This document shows, piece after piece, positions 1 to 9,440 of a DNA stretch of 64,000 nt. The notes under the pieces were generated by a model. That model did no database searches and was not told the DNA's origin. It saw only the letters and a program-made list of their open reading frames with translations. Source of the stretch: an uncultured Alteromonadaceae bacterium (GTDB lineage: Bacteria > Pseudomonadota > Gammaproteobacteria > Enterobacterales > Alteromonadaceae); assembly GCA_947503265.1 (NCBI GenBank), contig CANNDC010000010.1:62001-126000 (forward strand). Reading direction: 5' to 3'. Position 1 is the first letter of the stretch. Every line of letters starts with the position of its first letter. The position numbers were made by a program, and so were the translations under genes.

Positions 1-1013
1 TTTAATGCTTCAGTAACTGCCTTGACATAAAAAGACATGAATCCTAAACGTATGCCATGACGCTTCTCGAAACTCTCTTGGTATTGCTTGCGCAAATCCA
101 TAATGGGTTTCATGTTAACTTCATTAAAAGTAGTCAACATAGCAGTCGAGTTTTTAGCTTCTAGTAAACGATTAGCAATGGTCTTGCGTAAACGCGTCAT
201 AGGTACACGTTTTTCTGTACGCTCACCCACAGGCAACGCTGCTTCAGGTTCGCTACTTGCCTTGCTTGCCGACTCTGATGGACCTGCTCGTAAATATTTT
301 TCAACGTCTTCTTTAGTGATACGTCCGCCTTTACCCGTGCCTTTCACACTTGCGGCATCAACGCCTTTTTCTGCAAGTAGTCGTCGAACTGATGGGCTTA
401 ACGCATCATTTTCTTCTCCAGCAGAATCGTCTGCAGTCTGTGCTGCCGGCGCTGGAGCCGCTGCAGCGCCTTCAACAAAGTTAGCGATAACTTGTTCGGC
501 TGTCACAGTTTCTCCTTCGGGAGCAAGAATGTCACTTAATGAACCATCTGCTGGAGCAACGACTTCTAACACCACTTTATCGGTTTCGATGTCCACTAAG
601 TTTTGGTCTCTAGATACGGCTTCGCCCGGCTGAGCGTGCCACGTAGCAATTGTTGCATCTGCCACTGATTCTGGCAGGACGGGGACTTTTATTTCCACTG
701 ATTTACCTTTTGCACTTGTCGTTGTTTGTTGAGCAGTTTCTGATGCCGCTTTATTTGCATTACCGCTGGCACCCTTTCCTTTGTCTAATTTCGCAATTAT
801 TTGTTCGCCGAGAACCGTTTCGCCTTCTGCATCCAGAATACTGCTAATTACGCCATCTTCTGGAGATACTACCTCAAGTACAACCTTGTCGGTCTCAATA
901 TCTACTATATTTTGATCACGGCTAACTGTCTCACCTTCTGACACATGCCATTTGGCGATTGATGCATCTGCGACTGATTCAGGCAATACCGGTACTTTTA
1001 TATCTATTGTCAT
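1..1013 (-). CDS. sucB: 2-oxoglutarate dehydrogenase E2, dihydrolipoyl succinyltransferase (3' part missing)
   Basis: E2 core of the 2-oxoglutarate dehydrogenase complex, which moves the succinyl group from lipoyl-lysine to CoA. About 337 codons are visible; the C-terminal catalytic domain runs off the left edge. Two lipoyl domains lie in tandem, near residues 1-79 and 105-182. They are almost identical, each with PVLPESVADA and ETDKVVLEVV, and the lysines near 43 and 146 are the expected lipoylation sites. An Ala/Pro/Glu-rich linker follows, then the E3-binding domain (about 206-240, SPSVRRLLAEKGVD, GKGGRITKEDV) and the start of the acyltransferase domain (PMTRLRKTIANRLLEAK). E. coli SucB has one lipoyl domain. 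The ATG at 1013 follows a GGAA site in the 9-bp gap after sucA, so the two genes form one operon. Confidence 0.95.
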   Translation of the reverse strand, partial: MTIDIKVPVLPESVADASIAKWHVSEGETVSRDQNIVDIETDKVVLEVVSPEDGVISSILDAEGETVLGEQIIAKLDKGKGASGNANKAASETAQQTTTSAKGKSVEIKVPVLPESVADATIATWHAQPGEAVSRDQNLVDIETDKVVLEVVAPADGSLSDILAPEGETVTAEQVIANFVEGAAAAPAPAAQTADDSAGEENDALSPSVRRLLAEKGVDAASVKGTGKGGRITKEDVEKYLRAGPSESASKASSEPEAALPVGERTEKRVPMTRLRKTIANRLLEAKNSTAMLTTFNEVNMKPIMDLRKQYQESFEKRHGIRLGFMSFYVKAVTEAL

Positions 1014-1022
1014 ACTGGTTCC

Positions 1023-3848
1023 TTATTTAATTGTTAATGCATCATCAACCAACTCTTTCTGTTGTTGGTTGTGTACAGAGATATAACCCACAGCAGGAGA
1101 CGCAGACGCAGCCCTACCCGTGTAAGTAAGATTTGCGCCATTGGGTATAGAAGACCAAAAGTGATGCTGACTACAATACCAAGCACCTTGGTTTTGAGGT
1201 TCTTCTTGACACCAAACCCAATCTTTTACGTGCTTGTATCGGTCAGAAATAATTTTTTCAATTTCCGCTTTTGGAAATGGGTAAAGCTGTTCTATACGAA
1301 GAATTGCGACGTCAGTTTGCTCGTTTTTACGGCGTTGTTCTAACAAATCGTAATACACTTTCCCAGAACACATCACCACGCGCTTAACTTTTTTGCTGTC
1401 TAAATCGTCTATTTCATCGATAACATTGTGGAAAACACCATCAGTCAATTCGTCTAAATCAGATATTGCCAACGGGTGTCTTAACAGAGATTTAGGAGAC
1501 ATAACCACCAACGGACGTCTCATAGGTCTTATCGCTTGACGACGCAGCATATGAAATACTTGCGCTGGTGTAGACGGGACGCATACCTGCCAGTTGTGAT
1601 CTGCACACATTTGCAAGAATCGCTCTAGTCTTGCAGAACTATGTTCTGGACCTTGGCCTTCGTAACCGTGAGGTAACAAGAGTGTTAGACCGCACAATCT
1701 GCCCCATTTGGCTTCACCAGAAGATAGAAATTGGTCAATAACAACTTGGGCCCCATTTGCAAAATCACCAAATTGCGCTTCCCAGATAGTCAACGTCGAC
1801 GGTTCAGCAGTGGCATAACCGAATTCAAATGCAACAACCGCCGCTTCTGAAAGCACAGAGTCGTATATCTCAATTTTACCCTGATCTTCCTTCAAGTTTT
1901 GCAAGGGCATAAACTCGCTGCCATCTGCTTGGTTGTGCAACATGGCATGTCGATGGAAAAACGTTCCTCGGCCTGAATCTTGCCCAGTTATTCTAATATC
2001 TTCGCCCATATCCACTAAGCTAGCGTAAGCAAGATTTTCAGCCATCCCCCAATCAAGCGGTTTTTCACCCTTTACCATGGCTTCGCGATCGCCGTAGAGT
2101 TTTTTAACACGAGATTGCAATTTGAAGTCATCAGGATATCGGCAAAGACCTTCACCTAGTTCAACAAGTTTCTCTTTAGAAATGCGTGCATCATATTGGG
2201 TATCCCAATCGTGATTAAGGTACGGAGTCCAATCAACGGAATGTTCTGTCATTGGTCTCCATTCTTCAACCACACAAGCACCGTGATCTAACGCAGCTCG
2301 ATATTCACTAATAAGCTTATCGATTTCATGTTTTTCGATACTGCCTTCAGTGATCAACTGGTCAGCATAGATGTCTCGAGGAACTGGATGCTTCTTGATT
2401 TTCTGATACATAATCGGCTGAGTCGCATTTGGCTCATCCGCTTCATTGTGTCCATGACGACGGTAACATACCAAATCAATCATGACATCGCGTTTGAATT
2501 TATTTCGATAATCTAACGCCAACTGTGTGACGAACATAACAGCTTCAGGATCATCAGAATTGACGTGAAAAATTGGCGCCTGAACCATCTTAGCAATATC
2601 AGTACAGTATTGGGTAGAACGTGTATCTTCTGTCTTGGAAGTAGTAAATCCAACTTGGTTGTTGATAACGATTCGAACTGTCCCGCCAACTTGGAATCCG
2701 CGAGTCTGTGACATGTTAAATGTTTCTTGCACGACACCCTGCCCTGCAATTGCTGAATCACCATGAATGGTGATTGGCAACACAGCAGAACCGTCTGAAC
2801 AGTCTCTTCTGTCAAGTCTTGCTCTCACTGAGCCCATTACAACTGGGTTAACGATTTCAAGATGAGAAGGATTAAATGCCAATGCTAAATGAAGGTTTCC
2901 GCCAGGCGTGGCGAAATCAGAAGAATACCCTGCATGATATTTCACATCACCTGCACCTAAACTTTCGTCATGCTTACCGGAAAACTCATCAAACAAAACG
3001 GAAGGATTTTTGCCGAGTACATTGACCAACACATTGAGTCGGCCCCTGTGCGCCATACCTATGACCACTTCTTTGGTGCCATTGGCGCCAGCATGGCTAA
3101 TGAGGCCCTTCAACATAGGCACCAAACTATCGCCACCTTCAAGTGAGAACCGTTTGGCACCAGGGAACTTAGCACCAAGATATTTTTCCATTCCATCAGC
3201 GGCGACTAGACCATTTAGAATATTGATCTTTTCGTCTCTGCTAATTTCCGGTTTTGCTTGAACAGATTCAATGCGTTGTTGTAACCAACGCTTTTGTTCA
3301 GTGTCTGTTATGTGCATGTATTCAGAGCCAATCGAACCACAATAGGTTCTGTTCAGAGATTTGTACAAATCTCCTAGCGTCATACTATCTTCACCGATGG
3401 CATAGGAACCAATATTAAATCGAGTGTCAAAATCCTGCTCAGAAAGAGAATGGTGACTCAATTCAAGATCTCTAACACGCTTTTGCTTCCATAGACCGAG
3501 AGGATCTAAGTTCGCATGTTGGTGACCTCTAAATCGATAGGCATTGATAAGCTGTAATACTTTAACCTGTTTTTCATCACTTCCACCAGAAGCGGCGGGG
3601 GTAGATGAAGCGACTCTTGCCGTTGGACCTAACGCAGCTAAAGATTTGAATTGCTCACGAATTACAGTGTGATTGCTATCAATTTCAACCCCATCGACCT
3701 TAGGTAAACCGTCAAACACACTGCGCCATTGCTCTGACACACTGTTACGATCATCCAAATAGGATTCGTAAAGCTCTTCTATATATGCGGCGTTGGCACC
3801 AGCCATGTGGGAAGAATCCCACCATGCTTTCATCACGCTTTGTTGCAT
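1023..3848 (-). CDS. sucA: 2-oxoglutarate dehydrogenase E1 component
   Basis: Thiamine-diphosphate-dependent decarboxylase that converts 2-oxoglutarate to succinyl-dihydrolipoyl E2, the entry step of the OGDH complex. The protein is 941 aa, close to the roughly 933 of E. coli. Family motifs are present: GMAHRGRLNVLVNVLG, FNPSHLEIVNPVV, GDSAIAGQGVVQE, and CYRRHGHNEADEP near the ThDP/Mg site. The frame is open for ten more codons upstream, but the ATG at 3848 has an AAGGGA site at the right distance and gives the usual MQQSVMKAWW N-terminus. It is followed 9 bp later by sucB. A hairpin with a T-rich tail separates it from sdhB upstream, so it probably also has its own promoter. Confidence 0.97.
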   Translation of the reverse strand: MQQSVMKAWWDSSHMAGANAAYIEELYESYLDDRNSVSEQWRSVFDGLPKVDGVEIDSNHTVIREQFKSLAALGPTARVASSTPAASGGSDEKQVKVLQLINAYRFRGHQHANLDPLGLWKQKRVRDLELSHHSLSEQDFDTRFNIGSYAIGEDSMTLGDLYKSLNRTYCGSIGSEYMHITDTEQKRWLQQRIESVQAKPEISRDEKINILNGLVAADGMEKYLGAKFPGAKRFSLEGGDSLVPMLKGLISHAGANGTKEVVIGMAHRGRLNVLVNVLGKNPSVLFDEFSGKHDESLGAGDVKYHAGYSSDFATPGGNLHLALAFNPSHLEIVNPVVMGSVRARLDRRDCSDGSAVLPITIHGDSAIAGQGVVQETFNMSQTRGFQVGGTVRIVINNQVGFTTSKTEDTRSTQYCTDIAKMVQAPIFHVNSDDPEAVMFVTQLALDYRNKFKRDVMIDLVCYRRHGHNEADEPNATQPIMYQKIKKHPVPRDIYADQLITEGSIEKHEIDKLISEYRAALDHGACVVEEWRPMTEHSVDWTPYLNHDWDTQYDARISKEKLVELGEGLCRYPDDFKLQSRVKKLYGDREAMVKGEKPLDWGMAENLAYASLVDMGEDIRITGQDSGRGTFFHRHAMLHNQADGSEFMPLQNLKEDQGKIEIYDSVLSEAAVVAFEFGYATAEPSTLTIWEAQFGDFANGAQVVIDQFLSSGEAKWGRLCGLTLLLPHGYEGQGPEHSSARLERFLQMCADHNWQVCVPSTPAQVFHMLRRQAIRPMRRPLVVMSPKSLLRHPLAISDLDELTDGVFHNVIDEIDDLDSKKVKRVVMCSGKVYYDLLEQRRKNEQTDVAILRIEQLYPFPKAEIEKIISDRYKHVKDWVWCQEEPQNQGAWYCSQHHFWSSIPNGANLTYTGRAASASPAVGYISVHNQQQKELVDDALTIK

Positions 3849-3940
3849 TATTGTCCCTTGTTCAAGTAAGGCTAACAATCGAATATCAATTGTTATTTAT
3901 TTTAATCTCGTTATGAAAAATTTATCTAATATTTTTAAAC

Positions 3941-3967
3941 AAAAACGCCACCCTGCTAGAGGATGGC
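3941..3967 (-). terminator. Rho-independent terminator or attenuator between sdhB and sucA
   Basis: On the minus strand an 8-bp stem (GCCATCCT / AGGGTGGC, one G-T pair) closes a CTAGC loop and is followed by GTTTTTGTTT. It begins 43 bp after the sdhB stop and lies about 90 bp before the sucA start. It should end all or part of the sdhCDAB transcript before sucAB. Confidence 0.7.
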
Positions 3968-4009
3968 ATCTAATGACTATTTCTGCGTTAAACCCGTTAA
4001 TGTCATCTG

Positions 4010-4720
4010 CTAGACCGCTCGATGCAATAACATAGATTTAATCTGCCCTATCGCTTTGGTCGGATTCAAACCCTTAGGACAAACACTGACACAATTCATA
4101 ATGCCGTGACAACGGAACACGCTGAAAGCATCATCCAAATTGCTCAATCTCTCATCAGTTGCAGTATCTCGACTATCAATTAAGAATCGGTAAGCGTGAA
4201 GCAAACCCGCGGGTCCAATAAATTTATCTGGATTCCACCAAAAAGACGGGCATGATGTAGAGCAACAAGCGCATAGTATGCATTCGTATAATCCGTCTAG
4301 TTTCGCTCTATCTTCGGGTGACTGCAAATGTTCTCTGGCGGGAGGTTGTTTATCGTCATTGATAAGAAATGGCTTAATTTTCTCGTACTGAGTATAAAAT
4401 TGGCTCATATCAACAACCAAATCACGCACTACGGGAAGTCCTGGTAATGGACGAACAACGACTTTACTCTTACCAAGGGCAGAAAGTGGTGTGATACAGG
4501 CTAAGCCATTTTTACCATTCATGTTAACACCATCTGATCCACACACACCTTCTCGGCATGAACGACGGAAAGACAGTGTTGGGTCTTGTTCTTTAAGAGC
4601 AATAAGCGCATCAAGCACCATCATATCTTGCCCTTCTTCCACGTCTAAAGTGTAGTCTTGCATGCGTGGCGCGTTATCAACATCTGGGTTGTAACGATAT
4701 ACTGAAAACGTAAGTTGCAT
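4010..4720 (-). CDS. sdhB: Succinate dehydrogenase iron-sulfur subunit
   Basis: Electron-transfer subunit of respiratory complex II, at the inner face of the membrane, carrying electrons from SdhA flavin to quinone. The 236 aa match the usual length. The N-terminal plant-type ferredoxin domain has the 2Fe-2S cysteines (SCREGVCGSDG, then a Cys near GLAC). The C-terminal domain has CILCACCSTSCPS and CHGIMNCVSVCPKGLNP for the 4Fe-4S and 3Fe-4S clusters. It is last in the sdhCDAB operon, 14 bp after sdhA, and is followed by a terminator. Confidence 0.97.
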   Translation of the reverse strand: MQLTFSVYRYNPDVDNAPRMQDYTLDVEEGQDMMVLDALIALKEQDPTLSFRRSCREGVCGSDGVNMNGKNGLACITPLSALGKSKVVVRPLPGLPVVRDLVVDMSQFYTQYEKIKPFLINDDKQPPAREHLQSPEDRAKLDGLYECILCACCSTSCPSFWWNPDKFIGPAGLLHAYRFLIDSRDTATDERLSNLDDAFSVFRCHGIMNCVSVCPKGLNPTKAIGQIKSMLLHRAV

Positions 4721-4734
4721 CTTCGTTACTCCTA

Positions 4735-6504
4735 TTAATAAGTTCTTGCTTTAGGTGGGAATGCTTCACGTAGTTTAGGCGTCATATTGACATCACGTTT
4801 TAGCATGGATTCGGTTTCAGGCAGATAAATTGAATGACAAAGCCATTCACTGTCATCTCTGTCAGGAAAATCGAATCGACTGTGAGCACCACGACTTTCT
4901 GTTCTAAAGTTAGCGGCAACTGCTGTACTGAAAGCTGTTTCCATCAAGTTGTCTAACTCTAGACATTCGATTCGCATCGTATTGAAGTCACTACTCTTGT
5001 CATCCAGACGAGCGTGCTGCAAACGTTCACGTATTTCACGCAGTTCAGAAAGGCCTTCTGCCATTGCATCGCCTTCTCTGAATACTGAGAAGTTCAGTTG
5101 CATACACTGTTGCAAGTCTTTCTTAATTTGAACAGGATCTTCACCTTTGCCAGACTCAGAATTTTCCCAACGGTTGAAACGGACCATAGCTTCATCAATA
5201 TCCGATTGTCCGGCTTCTTTGAATTCAATATTGTCAATCGCCTTGCCAAGGTGTAAGCCGGTCGCTCTACCAAACACAACCAGATCTAATAACGAATTAC
5301 CACCCAAGCGATTAGCGCCATGCACAGACACACATGCTATTTCACCGCAAGCAAACAAACCACCAATCGGTTTTTCGTTTCCTTTGCTGTCAACTGTGAT
5401 GGCTTGACCATCAACATTAGTCGGTATACCACCCATCATGTAGTGGCAAGTCGGAATAACTGGGATAGGTTCTTTGACTGGATCCACGTGAGCAAAGGTA
5501 CGAGATAGTTCTAGAATGCCAGGTAATCTTGATTCAAGAACCTCTTTACCAAGATGATCAAGTTTCAATTTAATGTGAGTTCCCCAAGGACCCTCACAGC
5601 CACGACCTTCTCTTATTTCAGTCATCATCGAACGCGCAACAACATCCCGACCTGCTAAGTCTTTCGCGTTCGGGGCGTAACGCTCCATGAAACGTTCACC
5701 ATCTTTATTGAGAAGGTAACCACCTTCACCACGACAACCCTCTGTTACCAAAGTACCCGCACCAGCGATACCCGTTGGATGGAATTGCCACATTTCCATA
5801 TCTTGCACAGGTACACCTGCACGCAGCGCCATTCCAACACCATCTCCGGTATTGATGTGCGCATTGGTAGTCGAAGCATATATGCGCCCCGCTCCACCTG
5901 TTGCAAGCACTACCGCTTTTGATTTGAAGTAAACCACTTCACCGGTTTCAATATCAATGGCCGTACAACCTACTACATCGCCGTCTTGATTCTTAACTAA
6001 GTCCAGTGCATACCACTCACTGAAAACCTTGGTCTTATTTTTAACATTTTGTTGGTAAAGTAGGTGTAATAATGCATGACCAGTTCGGTCAGCAGCTGCC
6101 GCGGTTCTCGCGCCTTGCTCTCCACCAAAATTTTGTGATTGCCCACCGAAAGGTCTTTGATAAATGCGACCGTCTTCGAATCGAGAGAAAGGAAGCCCCA
6201 TGTTTTCCATTTCGATAATAGCTTCAGGACCCGTCTTACACATATATTCAATGGCATCTTGATCACCGATGTAGTCTGACCCTTTCACAGTGTCATACAT
6301 ATGCCATTCCCAATTGTCTTCATGGGCATTGCCCAAAGCAACTGTAATACCGCCTTGTGCTGAAACAGTGTGAGAACGTGTAGGAAAGACTTTAGACAAT
6401 AGCGCGCATGATTTACCTGATTCGGAAATTTGCAGCGCCGCTCTCATACCTGCGCCACCTGCTCCGATAACTACTGCATCAAACTCATGAATAGGAATAC
6501 TCAC
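4735..6504 (-). CDS. sdhA: Succinate dehydrogenase flavoprotein subunit
   Basis: Catalytic subunit of complex II, oxidising succinate to fumarate with covalently bound FAD. The 589 aa are typical. Residues seen: the Rossmann motif [13 protein letters not shown], the FAD-linking histidine in [18 protein letters not shown], and [13 protein letters not shown] in the substrate region. The start is a GTG at 6504 directly after the sdhD stop (TAA GTG), with a GGGGTG site just upstream; no better ATG is present. It is the third gene of the sdhCDAB operon. Confidence 0.97.
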   Translation of the reverse strand: MSIPIHEFDAVVIGAGGAGMRAALQISESGKSCALLSKVFPTRSHTVSAQGGITVALGNAHEDNWEWHMYDTVKGSDYIGDQDAIEYMCKTGPEAIIEMENMGLPFSRFEDGRIYQRPFGGQSQNFGGEQGARTAAAADRTGHALLHLLYQQNVKNKTKVFSEWYALDLVKNQDGDVVGCTAIDIETGEVVYFKSKAVVLATGGAGRIYASTTNAHINTGDGVGMALRAGVPVQDMEMWQFHPTGIAGAGTLVTEGCRGEGGYLLNKDGERFMERYAPNAKDLAGRDVVARSMMTEIREGRGCEGPWGTHIKLKLDHLGKEVLESRLPGILELSRTFAHVDPVKEPIPVIPTCHYMMGGIPTNVDGQAITVDSKGNEKPIGGLFACGEIACVSVHGANRLGGNSLLDLVVFGRATGLHLGKAIDNIEFKEAGQSDIDEAMVRFNRWENSESGKGEDPVQIKKDLQQCMQLNFSVFREGDAMAEGLSELREIRERLQHARLDDKSSDFNTMRIECLELDNLMETAFSTAVAANFRTESRGAHSRFDFPDRDDSEWLCHSIYLPETESMLKRDVNMTPKLREAFPPKARTY

Positions 6505-6852
6505 TTATACACCCCACAAAACAAATAAACCAACCGCAACATAAACCAACGCAATAATGTTAAGTACATATTGTATCGTCGCTCGTAAACCTGGTGCTTT
6601 GACATAATCAGTTAATACCTGCCACAGACCTATTCTAACGTGGTACATGATTGCGACCAGCGTAATGAAGGTGAATGCCTTCATGAATATATTGGAAAAT
6701 AACCCTTGCCAAATCTCGAATGTAATTTCAGGTGTTGCTACAAAAAACCAACACATATAGGCAGAATAAAGGGTGATGATAAGCGCGGTAGCGCGAATGG
6801 TGACAAAATCTTGCACACCATCTCTTTTTAAACTTGCTTGGTTTGTTACCAC
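6505..6852 (-). CDS. sdhD: Succinate dehydrogenase membrane anchor, cytochrome b556 subunit D
   Basis: Small membrane anchor that, with SdhC, binds haem b and the quinone site of complex II. I place the start at the GTG at 6852: a GGGAG site lies 7 nt upstream and the product is then 115 aa, the length of E. coli SdhD. The frame is open further upstream, but that stretch overlaps sdhC and is not SdhD-like. Three membrane spans are visible (about residues 18-38, 53-75, 90-113). FVTIRATALIITLYSAYMCW and YHVRIGLWQVLTDYVK resemble the family, the latter containing the haem-ligand region. The start overlaps the end of sdhC by 7 nt. Confidence 0.9.
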   Translation of the reverse strand: MVTNQASLKRDGVQDFVTIRATALIITLYSAYMCWFFVATPEITFEIWQGLFSNIFMKAFTFITLVAIMYHVRIGLWQVLTDYVKAPGLRATIQYVLNIIALVYVAVGLFVLWGV

Positions 6853-7220
6853 AACACAACTCCCACAACAATTGTAAGTATTATCCATAAACCGATAACG
6901 ATTTTTGCACTGGTATTGCCGGACTCCAATTCTTCCCAATGCCCCATATCCATGACGACGTGTCTAACGCCTCCAAGTATGTGGTAAATCAAAGCAGAAC
7001 TGGTGCCTATTGCAATGAATTTGCCTAGCGGCCCATCCAAAAGCATCTTCACTTGTTCAAAACCGTCAGAAGAATGTACTGAAACGGCCCATGCCCAGAT
7101 CACAAAGATCATAGCGAAGAACATGGCTACACCAGTAGCTCTATGAAGGATTGAAACAATTGCGGCAGAGGGGAAACTTATGGTATTGAGCTGTAAATTT
7201 ACTGGTCTTTGCTTTTTCAC
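6846..7220 (-). CDS. sdhC: Succinate dehydrogenase cytochrome b556 subunit C
   Basis: Membrane anchor of complex II contributing to haem and quinone binding. The product is recognisable from VKKQRPVNLQLNTISFP onward, with SILHRATG (quinone-site Ser/Arg) and GGVRHVVMDMGHWEE (haem region) and three membrane spans. The frame is open further upstream to a TTG at 7274, but family members start right at VKKQRPVNL, so I choose the GTG at 7220 (124 aa; an ACAGG site lies about 11 nt upstream). It is the first gene of sdhCDAB and is divergent from gltA. Confidence 0.88.
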   Translation of the reverse strand: MKKQRPVNLQLNTISFPSAAIVSILHRATGVAMFFAMIFVIWAWAVSVHSSDGFEQVKMLLDGPLGKFIAIGTSSALIYHILGGVRHVVMDMGHWEELESGNTSAKIVIGLWIILTIVVGVVLW

Positions 7221-7380
7221 GTCATTAATTGCCTGTAATTTCTGTAGGGTTTTTACGTACTTTAAATACTTCAACTCTCGCCGAATAGATCTAAATATTC
7301 GTTTTAGTCGGTTTGCTTAAGTAGATTTGCAAACGTTAATTTTCGAGCTTAAAAAACGAACAGCCTGTTAACCATATGTA

Positions 7381-7408
7381 ACTATATTGTCACACCATTA
7401 ACAAACAA
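7381..7408 (-). promoter_or_regulatory. Candidate sigma70 promoter of sdhCDAB
   Basis: On the minus strand TTGTTT (7408-7403) and TATAGT (7386-7381) are separated by 16 nt, about 160 nt before the sdhC GTG. This is a sequence match only. Confidence 0.35.
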
Positions 7409-7564
7409 CGGTCTTGATGCCATTTACCGCTATAAAGTATATCCAGCGTTTGCGTTAATTACAATTTTAGTTGCTTATTAAGGTGTTATAATCCAAACAG
7501 AATGTAAACTAGTATAATAAATATTCATTATTCAGAATATTTATTAAACATAACTGCATTAAAA

Positions 7565-7593
7565 TTGACTTGTACGGACTTTGCCAGTACAAA
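7565..7593 (+). promoter_or_regulatory. Candidate sigma70 promoter of gltA
   Basis: TTGACT (7565-7570) and TACAAA (7588-7593) are spaced by 17 nt, about 77 nt before the gltA ATG. The interrupted palindrome TTGTAC-N11-GTACAA covers the spacer and -10, so a regulator could bind on top of the promoter; which one cannot be told from sequence. Confidence 0.45.
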
Positions 7594-7670
7594 TACCCAC
7601 TCTTTTTTTCGGTGTGCGTTACGAAATTAAAACGAAAACACAATTAGATCTAGTCTGAGGAGAGCTTCAC

Positions 7671-8951
7671 ATGGCAGAACAGAAAGCCATTTTAAAGGTA
7701 GGTGATAAAGAAGTTGAGCTACCGATATTATCGGGAACAGCAGGACACGATGTAATCGATGTTCGCACTCTGGGTGCAAACGGATATTTCACTTTCGACC
7801 CTGGTTTTATGGCAACTGGTTCTTGCGAATCAGCGATCACATTTATTGATGGTGCTGAGGGCATATTGCTCCACCGCGGATACTCAATTGAAGATTTAGC
7901 CAGAGACGCGGACTATATAGAAGTTTGCTACATGCTGTTACACGACAAGACGCCAAACGAAGAAGAGTATGCAGAATTTAAACAAACCATCACTCATCAC
8001 ACCTTAGTACATGATCAAGTTACCAACTTTTTCCGTGGTTACAGACGAGATGCGCACCCCATGGCTATGCTATGCGGTACCGTTGGTGCGTTGGCTAGTT
8101 TCTATCACGATGACTTGAACATTTCTGATCCTGATCAACGTCTTCGCAGTGCATACAGATTAGTAGCAAAGATGCCCACATTGGTGGCTATGTGTTACAA
8201 ATACAGCATCGGCCAACCCTTTGTATATCCTAAGAATAGCCTCAACTACGCTGAAAACTTTATCAACATGATGTTTTCTGTTCCTGCAGAAGACTATGTT
8301 ATTTCACCAGCAGTCGCCAGAGCAATGGATAGAATTTTCACTCTTCATGCCGATCATGAACAAAATGCATCCACTTCGACCGTGAGACTTGCAGGTTCAT
8401 CTGGTGCGAACCCGTATGCATGTATCGCTGCAGGTGTAGCGTCTCTTTGGGGACCTGCTCATGGCGGCGCAAATGAAGCATGTTTGAACATGCTACAAGA
8501 AATTGGTTCGGTTGATCGAATTCCTGAATTTATCGCCAGAGCAAAAGACAAAGCTGACCCGTTCAGACTCATGGGCTTTGGACATCGCGTATACAAAAAC
8601 TTTGACCCTCGCGCCACAGTTATGCGAGAAAGTTGTCACGAAGTGCTAGAAGAACTAGGGTTGAATGATCCTCTTCTCGAAGTCGCGATGGAACTGGAAA
8701 AAATTGCATTGAGCGACCCTTATTTTGCAGAGAAAAAATTATTCCCTAATGTGGATTTCTACTCTGGCATTATCCTTAAGGCAATTGGAATTCCGACCAA
8801 TATGTTTACCTGTATTTTTGCTTTGGCAAGAACAGTAGGTTGGATTTCCCACTGGCATGAAATGTTAAGTCAGGAAGGACAAAAGATTGGGCGTCCTCGC
8901 CAATTATACACGGGTGAAGCACAACGTAAGTACAACCCTATTAAGAAATAA
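7671..8951 (+). CDS. gltA: Citrate synthase (type II)
   Basis: Condenses acetyl-CoA and oxaloacetate to citrate, the first TCA step, in the cytosol. The 426 aa match the hexameric, NADH-inhibited type II enzymes of gammaproteobacteria (E. coli 427). Active-site regions are present: [34 protein letters not shown] and NVDFYSGI (catalytic Asp). A strong GAGGAGA site precedes the ATG. It is transcribed alone, divergent from sdhCDAB, and ends at a strong terminator 19 bp downstream. Confidence 0.98.
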   Translation: MAEQKAILKVGDKEVELPILSGTAGHDVIDVRTLGANGYFTFDPGFMATGSCESAITFIDGAEGILLHRGYSIEDLARDADYIEVCYMLLHDKTPNEEEYAEFKQTITHHTLVHDQVTNFFRGYRRDAHPMAMLCGTVGALASFYHDDLNISDPDQRLRSAYRLVAKMPTLVAMCYKYSIGQPFVYPKNSLNYAENFINMMFSVPAEDYVISPAVARAMDRIFTLHADHEQNASTSTVRLAGSSGANPYACIAAGVASLWGPAHGGANEACLNMLQEIGSVDRIPEFIARAKDKADPFRLMGFGHRVYKNFDPRATVMRESCHEVLEELGLNDPLLEVAMELEKIALSDPYFAEKKLFPNVDFYSGIILKAIGIPTNMFTCIFALARTVGWISHWHEMLSQEGQKIGRPRQLYTGEAQRKYNPIKK

Positions 8952-8969
8952 ATAGCTTCTAATTGTTTC

Positions 8970-8997
8970 AAATGGCGCCTAGAGGCGCCATTTTTTT
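8970..8997 (+). terminator. Rho-independent terminator of gltA
   Basis: A 10-bp perfect stem (AAATGGCGCC / GGCGCCATTT) with a TAGA loop, with its 3' arm merging into a run of T. It directly follows gltA. Confidence 0.92.
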
Positions 8998-9019
8998 CGA
9001 CAAAAAATAGTGAGTTTTC

Positions 9020-9439
9020 ATGACAATATCGAGTCATTCAAACCTGTTAGGCATCGCGGGATTATTACCTTTTTTATGTTTACCTGTTTTCAGTGTACTG
9101 GGGGCAATTTCATATTTTGAGGCCATCAGCTTTTTTAATCAGTACTCCGCAATTATTTTGTCTTTTCTAGGTGGGGTAATCTGGTTTGATGGCATCACAA
9201 ACAAGAAACCAATATGGCAGCTTTATTTTGCGATGCTTCCAAGCATTATAGGATGGATATCGTTAGTGATACTGCCCCCAAAAATCGCACTTATTGTGCT
9301 GATGGTGAGCTTTTTTTGCTTGTTACTAATTGAATGGAAATTGTTGGTTTCAGAGTCTTGGTATCAGCGATTAAGACTTAGGTTGACGTCAGTAGCCATG
9401 GCTGGTCATTTGATGATGTTGTATACTCTCAACTACTAA
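9020..9439 (+). CDS. DUF3429 (TMEM69-like) membrane protein
   Basis: 139-aa inner-membrane protein with four or five hydrophobic spans. The family signature is LLGIAGLLPFLCLP followed by NQYSAIILSFLGGVIWFDG, as in DUF3429 proteins; no biochemical function is known for the family. It lies 23 bp after the gltA terminator and has no clear Shine-Dalgarno site apart from a weak GTGAG. It is probably transcribed separately. Confidence 0.75.
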   Translation: MTISSHSNLLGIAGLLPFLCLPVFSVLGAISYFEAISFFNQYSAIILSFLGGVIWFDGITNKKPIWQLYFAMLPSIIGWISLVILPPKIALIVLMVSFFCLLLIEWKLLVSESWYQRLRLRLTSVAMAGHLMMLYTLNY

Positions 9440-9440
9440 A

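Larger units (their letters stand above)
7221..7670. other. Divergent sdhC-gltA intergenic region
   Basis: 450 bp with no credible gene. It is AT-rich and holds the control regions of two divergent TCA transcription units: a possible sdh promoter on the minus strand near 7381-7408 and a gltA promoter near 7565-7593. A perfect TATAAT at 7487-7492 on the plus strand has only a weak -35, so it could be a second gltA start. A short inverted repeat TTGTAC / GTACAA (7570-7575, 7587-7592) overlaps the proximal gltA promoter. Confidence 0.6.

Noticed and set aside
88..847. Long plus-strand open frames opposite sucB
   Set aside because: They lie antisense to a clear sucB reading frame in a low-complexity Ala/Pro/Thr linker region, have no ribosome site and read as serine/alanine-rich filler.
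6853..6939. N-terminal extension of SdhD
   Set aside because: The upstream in-frame stretch overlaps sdhC, is Cys/Arg-rich and has no ribosome site, whereas the GTG at 6852 gives the standard 115 aa.
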